The translations under genes were made by a program, and so were the position numbers. From Candidatus Poribacteria bacterium (GTDB taxonomy: Bacteria; Poribacteria; WGA-4E; WGA-3G), in contig JAPPBX010000102.1 of NCBI GenBank assembly GCA_026702755.1, positions 1-64,000 of the forward strand: DNA of 64,000 nucleotides. The letters are read 5' to 3'. This document shows positions 15,123 to 23,526 of the stretch, piece after piece. Below the pieces are notes generated by a model. It saw only the letters and a program-made list of their open reading frames with translations, did not search any database and was not told the origin of the DNA. Within the stretch, counting starts at the first letter, position 1; every line of letters begins with the position of its first letter.

Positions 15123-17551
15123 TGAAAAAAACGGTTAAATCCAAACGCAATATTGTCCTGGGTGCCAGTGCCGCTACGGAAAGTGGTGAGCATTTGGCAG
15201 AAGGGACTCTCAGTTTCAAGAAAACCGATACCGCTTTGGCATCTACCGGTTCTCACACGAGAGGAAACAGTGGCGGCTATCCGCTGCCGATGTACATGTT
15301 GCTACACTATGTTAGTTATGGTGGTAATGTTAACCTCTTTAGATTTCCTTTAGTTACTGGAAATGGTTGGGAGCGGGAGGGTCCTGGTGGATCAAAAGCA
15401 GCCGCGAGTTTGGAAGGGTATGAGACGGTCGAAACCTCCACTGGGAGTTTCGCATCGTGTCTGAAACATAAAACTGTGTTCACAGACGCTGACGTTTCGG
15501 GTCCCAATGCTGAACTGGGGAAGGCGTACTTAGACGGCACGCGCTATCTATGGTTTGCCGAGGGCGTTGGACTCGTGAAGATGCGTTATGAACATTCCAA
15601 CGGTGTTGTAACAGAAGCCGAGCTGCTTGAATATCAAATTCCTGCCGAAGCACAAGAATATCTTCCCTCGCAAATCGGTAATACATGGACCTACAAATGG
15701 CAGAACGATTATCGCGACGAAGCGATTGTTGAGAAGTGGCACGTCATCAGAAATTTCAGTGCGCCTGAAAATCTTGATAATCCCATGGAACTTGTGTCGG
15801 CGCGGTATAAAGTTAAAATAGATGCTACTGAACGGCGCGTAGCACACGTCAAGTGTGTCTTAACGCCGAAAGTAAGTGGTGATCTAAACGGAGATAGAAA
15901 GCCGTTACTCTTGTCCATGAGCCATTTTGGTGCTGGGAACTTATACGATGGATATGGCAGATATCTCCGCGATTTAAGAGCTACCAATACCAATGGCGAA
16001 AAAATACCGGTCACAGAGATTGGCAAAACACAGTGGATGGTTGAAACTGAGAATGACGCACCTGTGACACTGGACTACAAAGTATTGCTAAATCATGATG
16101 AGCGGGAGTGGCAATTCGGTAAGCCTGAAACCCCTTATCTCCAAGAGGACTGTATTTTCTTGCCCGGATATGCGGTGTTCATTGTCGCGGAAGTGGGGAA
16201 TATCGAACTTTATCTTGATGTTCCTGAGCATTGGCGTGTCTCAACGTCATGGCAGCGTATTGGAAACGAAGGACACCGTTTTGCTATCACGGACGAGAAC
16301 AATTTGATGTCTGCTTATCTCTTACTTGGAACGCATTCCGAAAGGATAGCACGTTTATCAAAGGAGGCGGATGGGACAGAAATTGTGCTTGCACTGGGTG
16401 GACGCTTCAAAGCATCTATGGATGAAGTTCAAAAAACTGTTGAATCACTCCTACACACGTATTCCGGAGTTTTCGAGGGCACGCCAAAGGATCGTATGCT
16501 GTTTGTGGCAAACCCCGATGAGAAACACCGCGGAGGTGGTGTTTCTGGACGCAGTATCAGTGTTCTGACGAGTGGATCTTTGAGTGAAACGGATAGGAGT
16601 TTTTGGGGGCCGCTGGTTGCGCATGAGGTTTTCCATATCTGGCTCGGAAAAACGATCGGTTTTAAATGGCAGGAATACTGGTTTAGCGAAGGTTTCACCG
16701 AATACTATTCAAGAATTGTCTGTACCCGCCTCGGATTAACTTCTGAGAGTGATTTTCTCAGAGATCTTGAAAGCAAGTGGGAATCGTATCTATCCCGACA
16801 GGGTGAGTTCTCTATCCGAGAGGCGGGCGAGGACAAGTCCGCCAACCGAGAACTCGTCTATCAAGGAGGGAATCTGATTGCTGCGGCTTTGGACTTACAG
16901 ATTCGCAGTCTCACGCAAAACCGGAAAAGCTTGGACGATGTGATGAAGCAGATGTATCGGAAATTCGGTCTCACCGGAAGCAAATACACAATGCGTGATG
17001 TCATCAGAATTGTCAACCAAGTTGCGGGTGAGAATTTTGAACCCTTCTTCTGCAAGTATGTGGCAGGGACAGATCAATTGCCTCTGGAAAAATATCTCAG
17101 GGATGCAGGTGTGGATGCAAATGTGGAATTTAGCGAAGAGCTGCCACGTTTTAGCTATATCGTTCATGAGATGCTTGGTATCAGTTCAATCGGGGGCCCG
17201 ACGGGCGGCGGTATGTTTATCCACGGGTCCAAGCAGTATCAGAATGACGACAACTTGATAGGTGTCAACGGCACACCGGTGAAGTTTTTTGACGACATCA
17301 GAAAGGCTGCCAAAGATTGGAAACCCGGTGATCTGGTGGAGTTAACCCTTGAAAGAGAGGGAAAAGAGATTATCCTGCCCATCACGTTAGAAGGGGATGC
17401 GTCTAAAGAACCCCCATTGGAGGCGGGTCCTATTGATGTTACCATTACGAAGAGAACGGATAGCACAGAATCGCAATGCGCAATCTGGTCAGGGATGTTG
17501 GGCAATGGAAATCATCCTTTTCAGGAGGAAACTCATGAAAGAAACAATTAA
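15122..17551 (+). CDS. M61-like metallopeptidase with N-terminal beta module and PDZ
   Basis: The 809-residue paralogue has no signal peptide. Residues about 10-210 are the shared beta-rich module (ETSTGSFASCLKHKTVF, NGTRYLWFAEGVGLVKMRYE). The peptidase domain carries an intact gluzincin site: HEVFH at 501-505 and the third ligand in WFSEGFTEYY (Glu about 523), as in M61 glycyl aminopeptidases. A PDZ domain follows near residues 705-775 (DDNLIGVNGTPVKFFDDIRK). AAGGAG lies before the ATG, and the start shares one base with the previous stop (TGATG), so translation is coupled. The substrate is unknown. The lack of an export signal contrasts with the copy at 20560. Confidence 0.82.
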   Translation: MKKTVKSKRNIVLGASAATESGEHLAEGTLSFKKTDTALASTGSHTRGNSGGYPLPMYMLLHYVSYGGNVNLFRFPLVTGNGWEREGPGGSKAAASLEGYETVETSTGSFASCLKHKTVFTDADVSGPNAELGKAYLDGTRYLWFAEGVGLVKMRYEHSNGVVTEAELLEYQIPAEAQEYLPSQIGNTWTYKWQNDYRDEAIVEKWHVIRNFSAPENLDNPMELVSARYKVKIDATERRVAHVKCVLTPKVSGDLNGDRKPLLLSMSHFGAGNLYDGYGRYLRDLRATNTNGEKIPVTEIGKTQWMVETENDAPVTLDYKVLLNHDEREWQFGKPETPYLQEDCIFLPGYAVFIVAEVGNIELYLDVPEHWRVSTSWQRIGNEGHRFAITDENNLMSAYLLLGTHSERIARLSKEADGTEIVLALGGRFKASMDEVQKTVESLLHTYSGVFEGTPKDRMLFVANPDEKHRGGGVSGRSISVLTSGSLSETDRSFWGPLVAHEVFHIWLGKTIGFKWQEYWFSEGFTEYYSRIVCTRLGLTSESDFLRDLESKWESYLSRQGEFSIREAGEDKSANRELVYQGGNLIAAALDLQIRSLTQNRKSLDDVMKQMYRKFGLTGSKYTMRDVIRIVNQVAGENFEPFFCKYVAGTDQLPLEKYLRDAGVDANVEFSEELPRFSYIVHEMLGISSIGGPTGGGMFIHGSKQYQNDDNLIGVNGTPVKFFDDIRKAAKDWKPGDLVELTLEREGKEIILPITLEGDASKEPPLEAGPIDVTITKRTDSTESQCAIWSGMLGNGNHPFQEETHERNN

Positions 17552-19928
17552 ATCCGAACGCAATATTGTCCTTAGTGCCACCACCACTACAGAAAATGGA
17601 GAACGTTTAGCGGAAGGAGATTTTAGTTTTAAAAGAACTGATGATGTTTTGACCCTTACAAATTTTGGCTCCAGCGGGACCGGTCGAGCCGATCCATCGC
17701 CGAGATATATGTTGCTGTATTATATTGGTCACCATGCAACGGATCTCTTCAGATTTTCTCTGGATGTAGGGGATACCTGGATACAGGAGGGTAGTTCGCA
17801 CGCATGGCACGCGCAGATGAAGACAAGCTTGGAAGGTTATGAACAGGTAGGCGTTTCCGCAGGCGTTTTTTCAGACTGCCTGAAGCATAAAACTGTCTTC
17901 ACAGGTGCTAAAGCAGGTTCTACACTGAGAAGTGCGCTTGTGAACGGTACACGTTATCTGTGGTTTGCTAAAGGGATTGGGGTTGTGAAGATGCGATATG
18001 AGCATTCCAACGGTGTTATTACGGAGGCCGAATTGCTTGAATATGAAGTTCCTATTGAAGCGCAAGAATACTTCCCCTTGCATGTTGATAATATGTGGCG
18101 ATATAAATGGCAAAACGATTATCGCGATGAGCCGGTTATTGAAACATGTCACGTTGTCAGCAACTTCGGTGCGTCCGACACTCTTGAGAACCCGATGGAA
18201 CTTGCGTCAGCGAGGTATGAAGTTAAAATAGATGCTGACGAACCGCGTGTGGCGCATGTTAGGGGTGTCTTAACCCCGAAACATGACAACGGCGAAGGGC
18301 TTCTATTGTCTATGAGTGAGTTTGGCGCGAACGGGATACACGATGGATATGGCAGGTACCTCCGAGATCTGTCGGTCACGAATGCTGACGGAGAAAAACT
18401 ACCACTGGTACTTCTCGGTAAAACGCAGTGGGCGGTTAAAACAAGGGATAAGTCGCCTGTGACGTTAAGTTACAAAGTATTGCTGAACCATGATGAAATA
18501 GAATGGCCCCCTGGTCGCGATGAGGCTCCCTACGTCCAAGAGGACTGTATTTTTTGTCCCGGATATGCCTTGTTTGTCGTTGGTGAGGTGAGCGATATTG
18601 AACTGTCTGTTGATGTACCTGATGATTGGCACGTCTCGACCCCTTGGCAACACGTCGACGATAAAGGACACCGTTTCACTATTGCAGACCAAGACGATTT
18701 GATGTATGCATATATGGTGCTTGGTACGCATTCTGAGAAGATAGCACGTTTGTCAAATAGGGAAACCAATGAAGCAGAGATTGTATTGGCAATCGGTGGC
18801 AGTTTTAAAGTCGCTGCTGATGAAATCCAGCGCACAGTTGAAGCACTTTTACATGCGTATTCAAGGGTTTTCGGCGGGACCCCGAAAGAGAAGATGCTGT
18901 TTGTTGCAAACCCTTATGGCGGAAAGGGTGAAACGCGGGGCGGCGTTTCTGGACGCAGCATCAGCACGCTGATGGGGGGTCCCTTAGATGAAAATAGTAA
19001 AAATTTTTGGGTGCCGCTGGTTGCACATGAAGTTTGTCATATTTGGATCGGGACAGCCATTAAGTTTTTTGACGAGCAGGAATACTGGTTTATGGAAGGG
19101 TTCACCGATTATTATTCAGAGATTATCTCTGTTCGGCTCGGGCTTCTATCTGAAGCCGATTTCTTCAAAAACCTTGAACGGATCTGTGAATCGTATCTAC
19201 GTCAAGCTGGCACACTCTCCATGCGCGAGGCGGGAGCAGACAAAATGGGAAACTCGGGTTTGGTCTATTGTGGTGGCGGGCTGGTTGCTGCCGCATTAGA
19301 TATGCAGATTCGTAAACTCACACACGTCTCAATGGACGCGGGGCAAAAGAGTCTGGACGATGTGATGAAACAGATGTATCAGGAGTTTGGTACCACCGAT
19401 GAAAAGTATACGATAGATGATGTCATCCGCGTTGTCACTGACGTTGTGGGTAAAGATTTTGAGCCGTTCTTCCGCAAGTATGTTTCGGGAACGGAAAGGT
19501 TGCCGCTCGCTGAATATTTCGGAGAGGCGGGTCTGGACGTGCAGATAGAAGATGCGCTTCCTGAGCTCGGTTATGTCCTTAAAGAGATGCTCGGTATCAG
19601 GTCCCTTACACGAACACAAGGGGGAACTCTAATTATTGATAAATCCCCGGCGTTTAGAGATGGAGATAATCTGGCTGCCATCAATGGTACACCTGTGAAT
19701 TCATTTAGCGGCATGGCGAAACTTGCCAAAGATTGGAAATCTGGTGATGTGGTCGAATTAACTCTCGAAAGAAGTGGTGAAAAAATCACATTGCCCGTCA
19801 CATTAGGCGGAACAGCTGGGGAACTGCCGATAGAAGAGGAAGTGGTGAGTGTCGCAATAAGCAAAAGCACAGGTGGTACAAACTTCCAACGCTCCATTTT
19901 GGATGGTATTTTAGGCAGCAGTCAGTGA
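17535..19928 (+). CDS. M61-like metallopeptidase paralogue 3
   Basis: Start chosen at MKETIKSERN (AGGAGGAA 5 nt upstream), giving 797 residues and a 17-nt overlap with the preceding gene. The longer frame upstream is not supported. It has the same three modules: beta-rich module (VSAGVFSDCLKHKTVF, NGTRYLWFAKGIGVVKMRYE), an M61-like domain with HEVCH at 498-502 and Glu about 521 in WFMEGFTDYY, and a C-terminal PDZ (DNLAAINGTPVNSFSGMAK). It belongs to one operon with the two preceding genes, presumably under promoter P1. It also lacks a signal peptide. Confidence 0.83.
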   Translation: MKETIKSERNIVLSATTTTENGERLAEGDFSFKRTDDVLTLTNFGSSGTGRADPSPRYMLLYYIGHHATDLFRFSLDVGDTWIQEGSSHAWHAQMKTSLEGYEQVGVSAGVFSDCLKHKTVFTGAKAGSTLRSALVNGTRYLWFAKGIGVVKMRYEHSNGVITEAELLEYEVPIEAQEYFPLHVDNMWRYKWQNDYRDEPVIETCHVVSNFGASDTLENPMELASARYEVKIDADEPRVAHVRGVLTPKHDNGEGLLLSMSEFGANGIHDGYGRYLRDLSVTNADGEKLPLVLLGKTQWAVKTRDKSPVTLSYKVLLNHDEIEWPPGRDEAPYVQEDCIFCPGYALFVVGEVSDIELSVDVPDDWHVSTPWQHVDDKGHRFTIADQDDLMYAYMVLGTHSEKIARLSNRETNEAEIVLAIGGSFKVAADEIQRTVEALLHAYSRVFGGTPKEKMLFVANPYGGKGETRGGVSGRSISTLMGGPLDENSKNFWVPLVAHEVCHIWIGTAIKFFDEQEYWFMEGFTDYYSEIISVRLGLLSEADFFKNLERICESYLRQAGTLSMREAGADKMGNSGLVYCGGGLVAAALDMQIRKLTHVSMDAGQKSLDDVMKQMYQEFGTTDEKYTIDDVIRVVTDVVGKDFEPFFRKYVSGTERLPLAEYFGEAGLDVQIEDALPELGYVLKEMLGIRSLTRTQGGTLIIDKSPAFRDGDNLAAINGTPVNSFSGMAKLAKDWKSGDVVELTLERSGEKITLPVTLGGTAGELPIEEEVVSVAISKSTGGTNFQRSILDGILGSSQ

Positions 19929-19933
19929 TTTTG

Positions 19934-20152
19934 TCATGAGATGGTTCGGGTCAAGGCGAGTTCTAAAAAAGCAATTGCCTGTTCCCGAGAAACCGAGGGG
20001 AACCCTTCAAGAAAATAGTCAAGGCTCTCTCCAGCTTTGAGATGATCAATAAGTGCCTTTACAGGAACACGGGTGCCCGAAAACACCGGTGTCCCTCCAT
20101 GAATCTCAGGATCTTGGTTTATCACGTGTTCGGGTTTCATTTTGAGGGTCAT
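19934..20152 (-). CDS. DUF433-family (VapB-like) small protein
   Basis: The 72-residue protein reads INQDPEIHGGTPVFSGTRVPV followed by a short helix pair, the standard DUF433 pattern with a winged-helix-like DNA-binding fold. Such proteins are usually antitoxins paired with a DUF5615 PIN-like toxin. No toxin gene lies next to it, because its 3' side meets the convergent peptidase gene after 5 nt, so it looks orphaned. CGGAGG precedes the ATG and a promoter lies at 20187-20215. Confidence 0.85.
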   Translation of the reverse strand: MTLKMKPEHVINQDPEIHGGTPVFSGTRVPVKALIDHLKAGESLDYFLEGFPSVSREQAIAFLELALTRTIS

Positions 20153-20186
20153 AACCTCCGATAATTTTTATGTCTGATTTGTTATG

Positions 20187-20215
20187 AGTATACTACATTT
20201 CAAACCTTATATCAA
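20187..20215 (-). promoter_or_regulatory. sigma70-type promoter of the DUF433 gene
   Basis: On the minus strand TTGATA (20215-20210), a 17-nt spacer and TATACT (20192-20187) lie 35 nt before the start at 20152. Confidence 0.65.
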
Positions 20216-20326
20216 CGGGAAAATGTTTTTATCCATCACAAAAAGAATGAATAGCACGGACTTCTAACACGCCATCCTGTCCGAAATTTTACCGGAAAAT
20301 AAACATCACGGATGAAAAAAGTTGCC

Positions 20327-20400
20327 TAAAGATACATTTTATGCAACCTTTCCTCCTTTAAAACACGACACAACGTCATAAGGCAATATTCTTTGGTGGA
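20327..20400 (+). promoter_or_regulatory. ECF-type promoter P2, conserved leader copy
   Basis: GCAACC (20343-20348), a 17-nt spacer and CGAC (20366-20369) lie in a block of about 70 bp nearly identical to 23395-23466. The block begins TTGCCTAAAGATACATTTTA and ends CGTCATAAGGCAATATTCTTT. GCCT/AGGC arms frame it. Confidence 0.65.
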
Positions 20401-20411
20401 GTGAGGAAAAT

Positions 20412-20533
20412 GTGCCTGGTTCGCCTACCGGTGTTACCATCAGATACTTTGAGGATATGATGTGTGAAGAGATAAGGAATTTTTAGGTGTATCGGCAAAT
20501 ACGATTAAGAGTCATCTCCACCAATCGCAGTAA
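20412..20533 (+). pseudogene. relic of an ECF sigma factor region 4
   Basis: Reading from about 20412, the frame gives VTIRYFEDMMCEEIRNF up to 20483. After a 1-nt shift in the T-run the next frame gives LGVSANTIKSHLHQSQ and a stop (20531-20533). This aligns with sigma region 4 of the product of 43465-44787 (HYLGEMKVKDISKFLGVSAN then TIKSRL). Only the last 40 or so codons survive, between promoter P2 and the peptidase gene, and everything upstream in the sigma gene has been deleted. Confidence 0.75.
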
Positions 20534-20559
20534 CACTAAAAAATAAAAAGGAGAAATCC

Positions 20560-23157
20560 ATGATTCGACAGGCACGAGACAGTTTCCAACTGTCAATAAA
20601 TCTAACTGAGAAAATTATGTGGGCAATTTCCCGCATCAAATTGTTTTTTTCGCGGATAATCACCATTTCAACCGTTCTTGCGGTGATATTAATATTAGGC
20701 ATAGAGCATGGATTTGCCCCGATAGCAAATCAGGTTTTATGTGCTGCTGCACACGCGGGTGAATCGGAAGAACCCACTGCTGCTAATGAAGGGAATCGTT
20801 ACATTACACTCAGTGCCAACACTGATGAAGAAAGTGGAGCACCTTTAGCAAGCGGAAGTTTCTATCTGACGAGGACAGATGCAGCTTTAATCTCTGCAGG
20901 TTTTGGGACGCAAGGGACTGGTAAAGGGGACCCAAATCCGATGTACATGTTGATGTATTACATTTTCCACTATAATACTGATCTTTTCAGGTATCCTTTA
21001 GTTGTGGGGAATTCTTGGACGCAATCAGGACACTGGGGATCGCAGGCGGAGACGACCATGGAGGGTTATGAACAGGTGGAAATTACCACAGGGACTTTCC
21101 CAGACTGCCTTAAGCATAAAACTGTCTTTACTGAGGCTAAAGCAGGCACCCCCCTCAAGAGTTCTCTTGTGAACGGCACGCGTTATTTATGGTTTGCCAA
21201 AGGCATTGGCATCGTGAAAATGCGCTATGAACATGCTAATGGTGTCATAACCGAAGCAGAATTGCTTGAATACGATGTTCCAGTCAAAGGTGAAGTATAC
21301 CTCCCTTTACAGGTAGATAACGCTTGGACCTACAAATGGCAAAACGACTATCGCGGTGAAGCAATTATTGAGAAGTGCCAAGTCGCCGAGAATAGCGATA
21401 AGTCTCCAGGTTCTGATGAGGATATAGTGATCCCTGAGTCCGAGAAAATGGTGCTTACGTCCGCGAGATATGAAGTCACAATAGAAGCAGATGAACGGCG
21501 TGTGGCACACGTCAGGTGTGTTTTAACGCCGAAAGAGGACACTGGGGAGACACTTCCGTTATACATGAGTCGCTTTGGCACTGAAACAGTACGCAACGGC
21601 TATGCTGAGTATCTCCGAGATTTGGCGGTTACCACTATTGACCAAGGAGAATTGCCTATAAAGAAACTCGGCAAAACTCGCTGGGCGGTTAAAGTAGGGA
21701 ATAAATCACCTTTGGTACTGGATTACAAAGTATTACTAAACCACGACGAAAGGCAATGGCCCCCCGGCAGGTCTGAAACACCTTACGTTCAGGAAGATTG
21801 TATCTTCTTGCCGGGATATGCACTATTCGTCATTGGTGAGGTGGACGATGTTGAACTGCGTGTTAATGTTCCTGATGACTGGTACGTTTCAACCCCTTGG
21901 CACCAGATCGGAGACGAAGGACATCGTTTTGCTGTGAAAGATCAGAATGATTTGATATATGCGTATATGGTGCTTGGTACGCATTCCGAAAAGGTGGCAA
22001 AATCTGGCGAAGCGGAGGTTATTGTAGCAGTCGGTGGAAGTTTTAAGAGAGCTGCTGCCGAAATACAAAGCACAGTTGAATCCTTCTTGAAGGCATATTC
22101 GGGAGTATTCAGCGGCACACCGAAGGGCAAAATGATATTTGTCGCGAATCCTTATGGCGCGCGAGGACGCTTAGGAGGTGGCGTATCAGGACGCAGCATT
22201 AGCGTTCTGATAGGTGGCGCGCTGAATGAAGCGAGCAACCGATTTTGGGTGCCACTTGTCGGACACGAGGTTTTCCATATCTGGAACGGGACAACTATCA
22301 ATTTTAGTGAACAAGAATACTGGTTTAGCGAAGGATTCACTGAGTACTATTCAAGAATTACCTCTGCCCGACTCGGTTTTACCTCTGAAAGCGATTTTCT
22401 CAGAGATCTTGAACGCGCATGTGAATTGTATCTGTCTAAGTCAGGGAAACTCTCTATGCGAGAGGCAGGGAGAAACAAATTTGCCAACATGGATTTGGTG
22501 TACCAAGGGGGGAATCTAATTGCTGCTACTTTGGATGTACAGATCCGCAAACTCACACAGAATCAAAAGAGCCTTGACGATGTGATGAAGCAGATATATC
22601 GAGAGTTTGGTACCACCGGCGAAACGTATACGATAGATGATGTTGTCCGCATTGTTACTGACATTGCGGGTAAAGATTTCGAGCCGTTCTTTCGCGAGTA
22701 TGTTTCCGGAACAGAAAGGTTGCCACTCGCCGAATATTTCGGAAATGCGGGTGTGGATGTTAAGATAGAATTGGGTGAACAAGTTCCGAACTGGAATTAC
22801 GTGGTCTATACGATGCTTCATATCAATTCGCTGACACAGACAAATAGGGGGTTGATTATCCATAGGTCTCCAAGGGTTGGCTATAAAGATGAAGACAACC
22901 TGATTGGCATTAACGGTGCACCAGTGAGAACGTTTAACGACATCAGGGACGCTGCCAAGGATTGGAAGGGTGGTGATATAATAAAGTTAACGCTTGAACG
23001 GGATGGTGAAAAAATTACCTTACCTATCACATTAGGTGGACCATCCCATAAACCGCCGATGGAGGCAGCAAATATTGATGTTACCATCACAAAAAGAGCA
23101 GATAGGACCGATTCACAGCACTTGATCTGGTCGGGCATATTGACGAACAGCCGGTAA
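20560..23157 (+). CDS. exported M61-like metallopeptidase paralogue 4
   Basis: The 865-residue protein has a long N-terminal export segment (hydrophobic core about residues 33-50, possible cleavage near AAAHAG, about 66), unlike its cytosolic-looking paralogues. The shared beta-rich module follows (ITTGTFPDCLKHKTVF, NGTRYLWFAKGIGIVKMRYE). The M61-like site is intact (HEVFH 569-573, third ligand in WFSEGFTEYY). The C-terminal PDZ contains DNLIGINGAPVRTFNDIRD. AAAAGGAGAAAT precedes the ATG. It has its own promoter (P2) and sits directly behind the remains of a sigma gene, so its ancestor was probably linked to an ECF factor as at 12153. Confidence 0.85.
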   Translation: MIRQARDSFQLSINLTEKIMWAISRIKLFFSRIITISTVLAVILILGIEHGFAPIANQVLCAAAHAGESEEPTAANEGNRYITLSANTDEESGAPLASGSFYLTRTDAALISAGFGTQGTGKGDPNPMYMLMYYIFHYNTDLFRYPLVVGNSWTQSGHWGSQAETTMEGYEQVEITTGTFPDCLKHKTVFTEAKAGTPLKSSLVNGTRYLWFAKGIGIVKMRYEHANGVITEAELLEYDVPVKGEVYLPLQVDNAWTYKWQNDYRGEAIIEKCQVAENSDKSPGSDEDIVIPESEKMVLTSARYEVTIEADERRVAHVRCVLTPKEDTGETLPLYMSRFGTETVRNGYAEYLRDLAVTTIDQGELPIKKLGKTRWAVKVGNKSPLVLDYKVLLNHDERQWPPGRSETPYVQEDCIFLPGYALFVIGEVDDVELRVNVPDDWYVSTPWHQIGDEGHRFAVKDQNDLIYAYMVLGTHSEKVAKSGEAEVIVAVGGSFKRAAAEIQSTVESFLKAYSGVFSGTPKGKMIFVANPYGARGRLGGGVSGRSISVLIGGALNEASNRFWVPLVGHEVFHIWNGTTINFSEQEYWFSEGFTEYYSRITSARLGFTSESDFLRDLERACELYLSKSGKLSMREAGRNKFANMDLVYQGGNLIAATLDVQIRKLTQNQKSLDDVMKQIYREFGTTGETYTIDDVVRIVTDIAGKDFEPFFREYVSGTERLPLAEYFGNAGVDVKIELGEQVPNWNYVVYTMLHINSLTQTNRGLIIHRSPRVGYKDEDNLIGINGAPVRTFNDIRDAAKDWKGGDIIKLTLERDGEKITLPITLGGPSHKPPMEAANIDVTITKRADRTDSQHLIWSGILTNSR

Positions 23158-23167
23158 TTTCGTTACA

Positions 23168-23293
23168 AGGACTTACGCAACGCACAATAAAGCGCGCGAC
23201 TACGAACCACACAGAAACCTTTGAGAAACAGACGTATTTCCAAGGTGTATCTATTGGTAGTAAAGTGATTTATCGCTGGTCTGCGTAAGTCCT
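23168..23293. mobile_element. MITE-like family A, copy 1 (126 bp)
   Basis: AGGACTTACGCA at 23168-23179 and its exact complement TGCGTAAGTCCT at 23282-23293 bound a non-coding 126-bp stretch. A further solitary end, TGCGTAAGTCTT, stands at 23311-23322. Similar ends bound 28821-28943 and 62512-62642. Confidence 0.8.
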
Positions 23294-23394
23294 AACACAT
23301 TTTAATATATTGCGTAAGTCTTACTTGAATTAAAGGGGTATGGAGTTAAATCCACTGATTCTGGTGGAAAGTAGACACCACAGACAAGGAAGAT

Positions 23395-23466
23395 TGCCTA
23401 AAGATACATTTTATGCAACCTTTCCTCCTTTAAAACACGACATAACGTCATAAGGCAATATTCTTT
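23395..23466 (+). promoter_or_regulatory. ECF-type promoter P3, conserved leader copy
   Basis: GCAACC (23415-23420), a 17-nt spacer and CGAC (23438-23441) lie within a block that matches 20327-20400 at almost every base. It is about 85 nt before the start at 23527. Confidence 0.65.
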
Positions 23467-23526
23467 TTCTGAAGTTATTCCTTGAGATTCCATCGATTTT
23501 CAGGAGAAGTTAGGAGAAAACAAAAA

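Noticed and set aside
20412-20533. A functional small helix-turn-helix protein
   Set aside because: The homologous segments lie in two different frames separated by a 1-nt shift, and no start with a ribosome-binding site precedes them.
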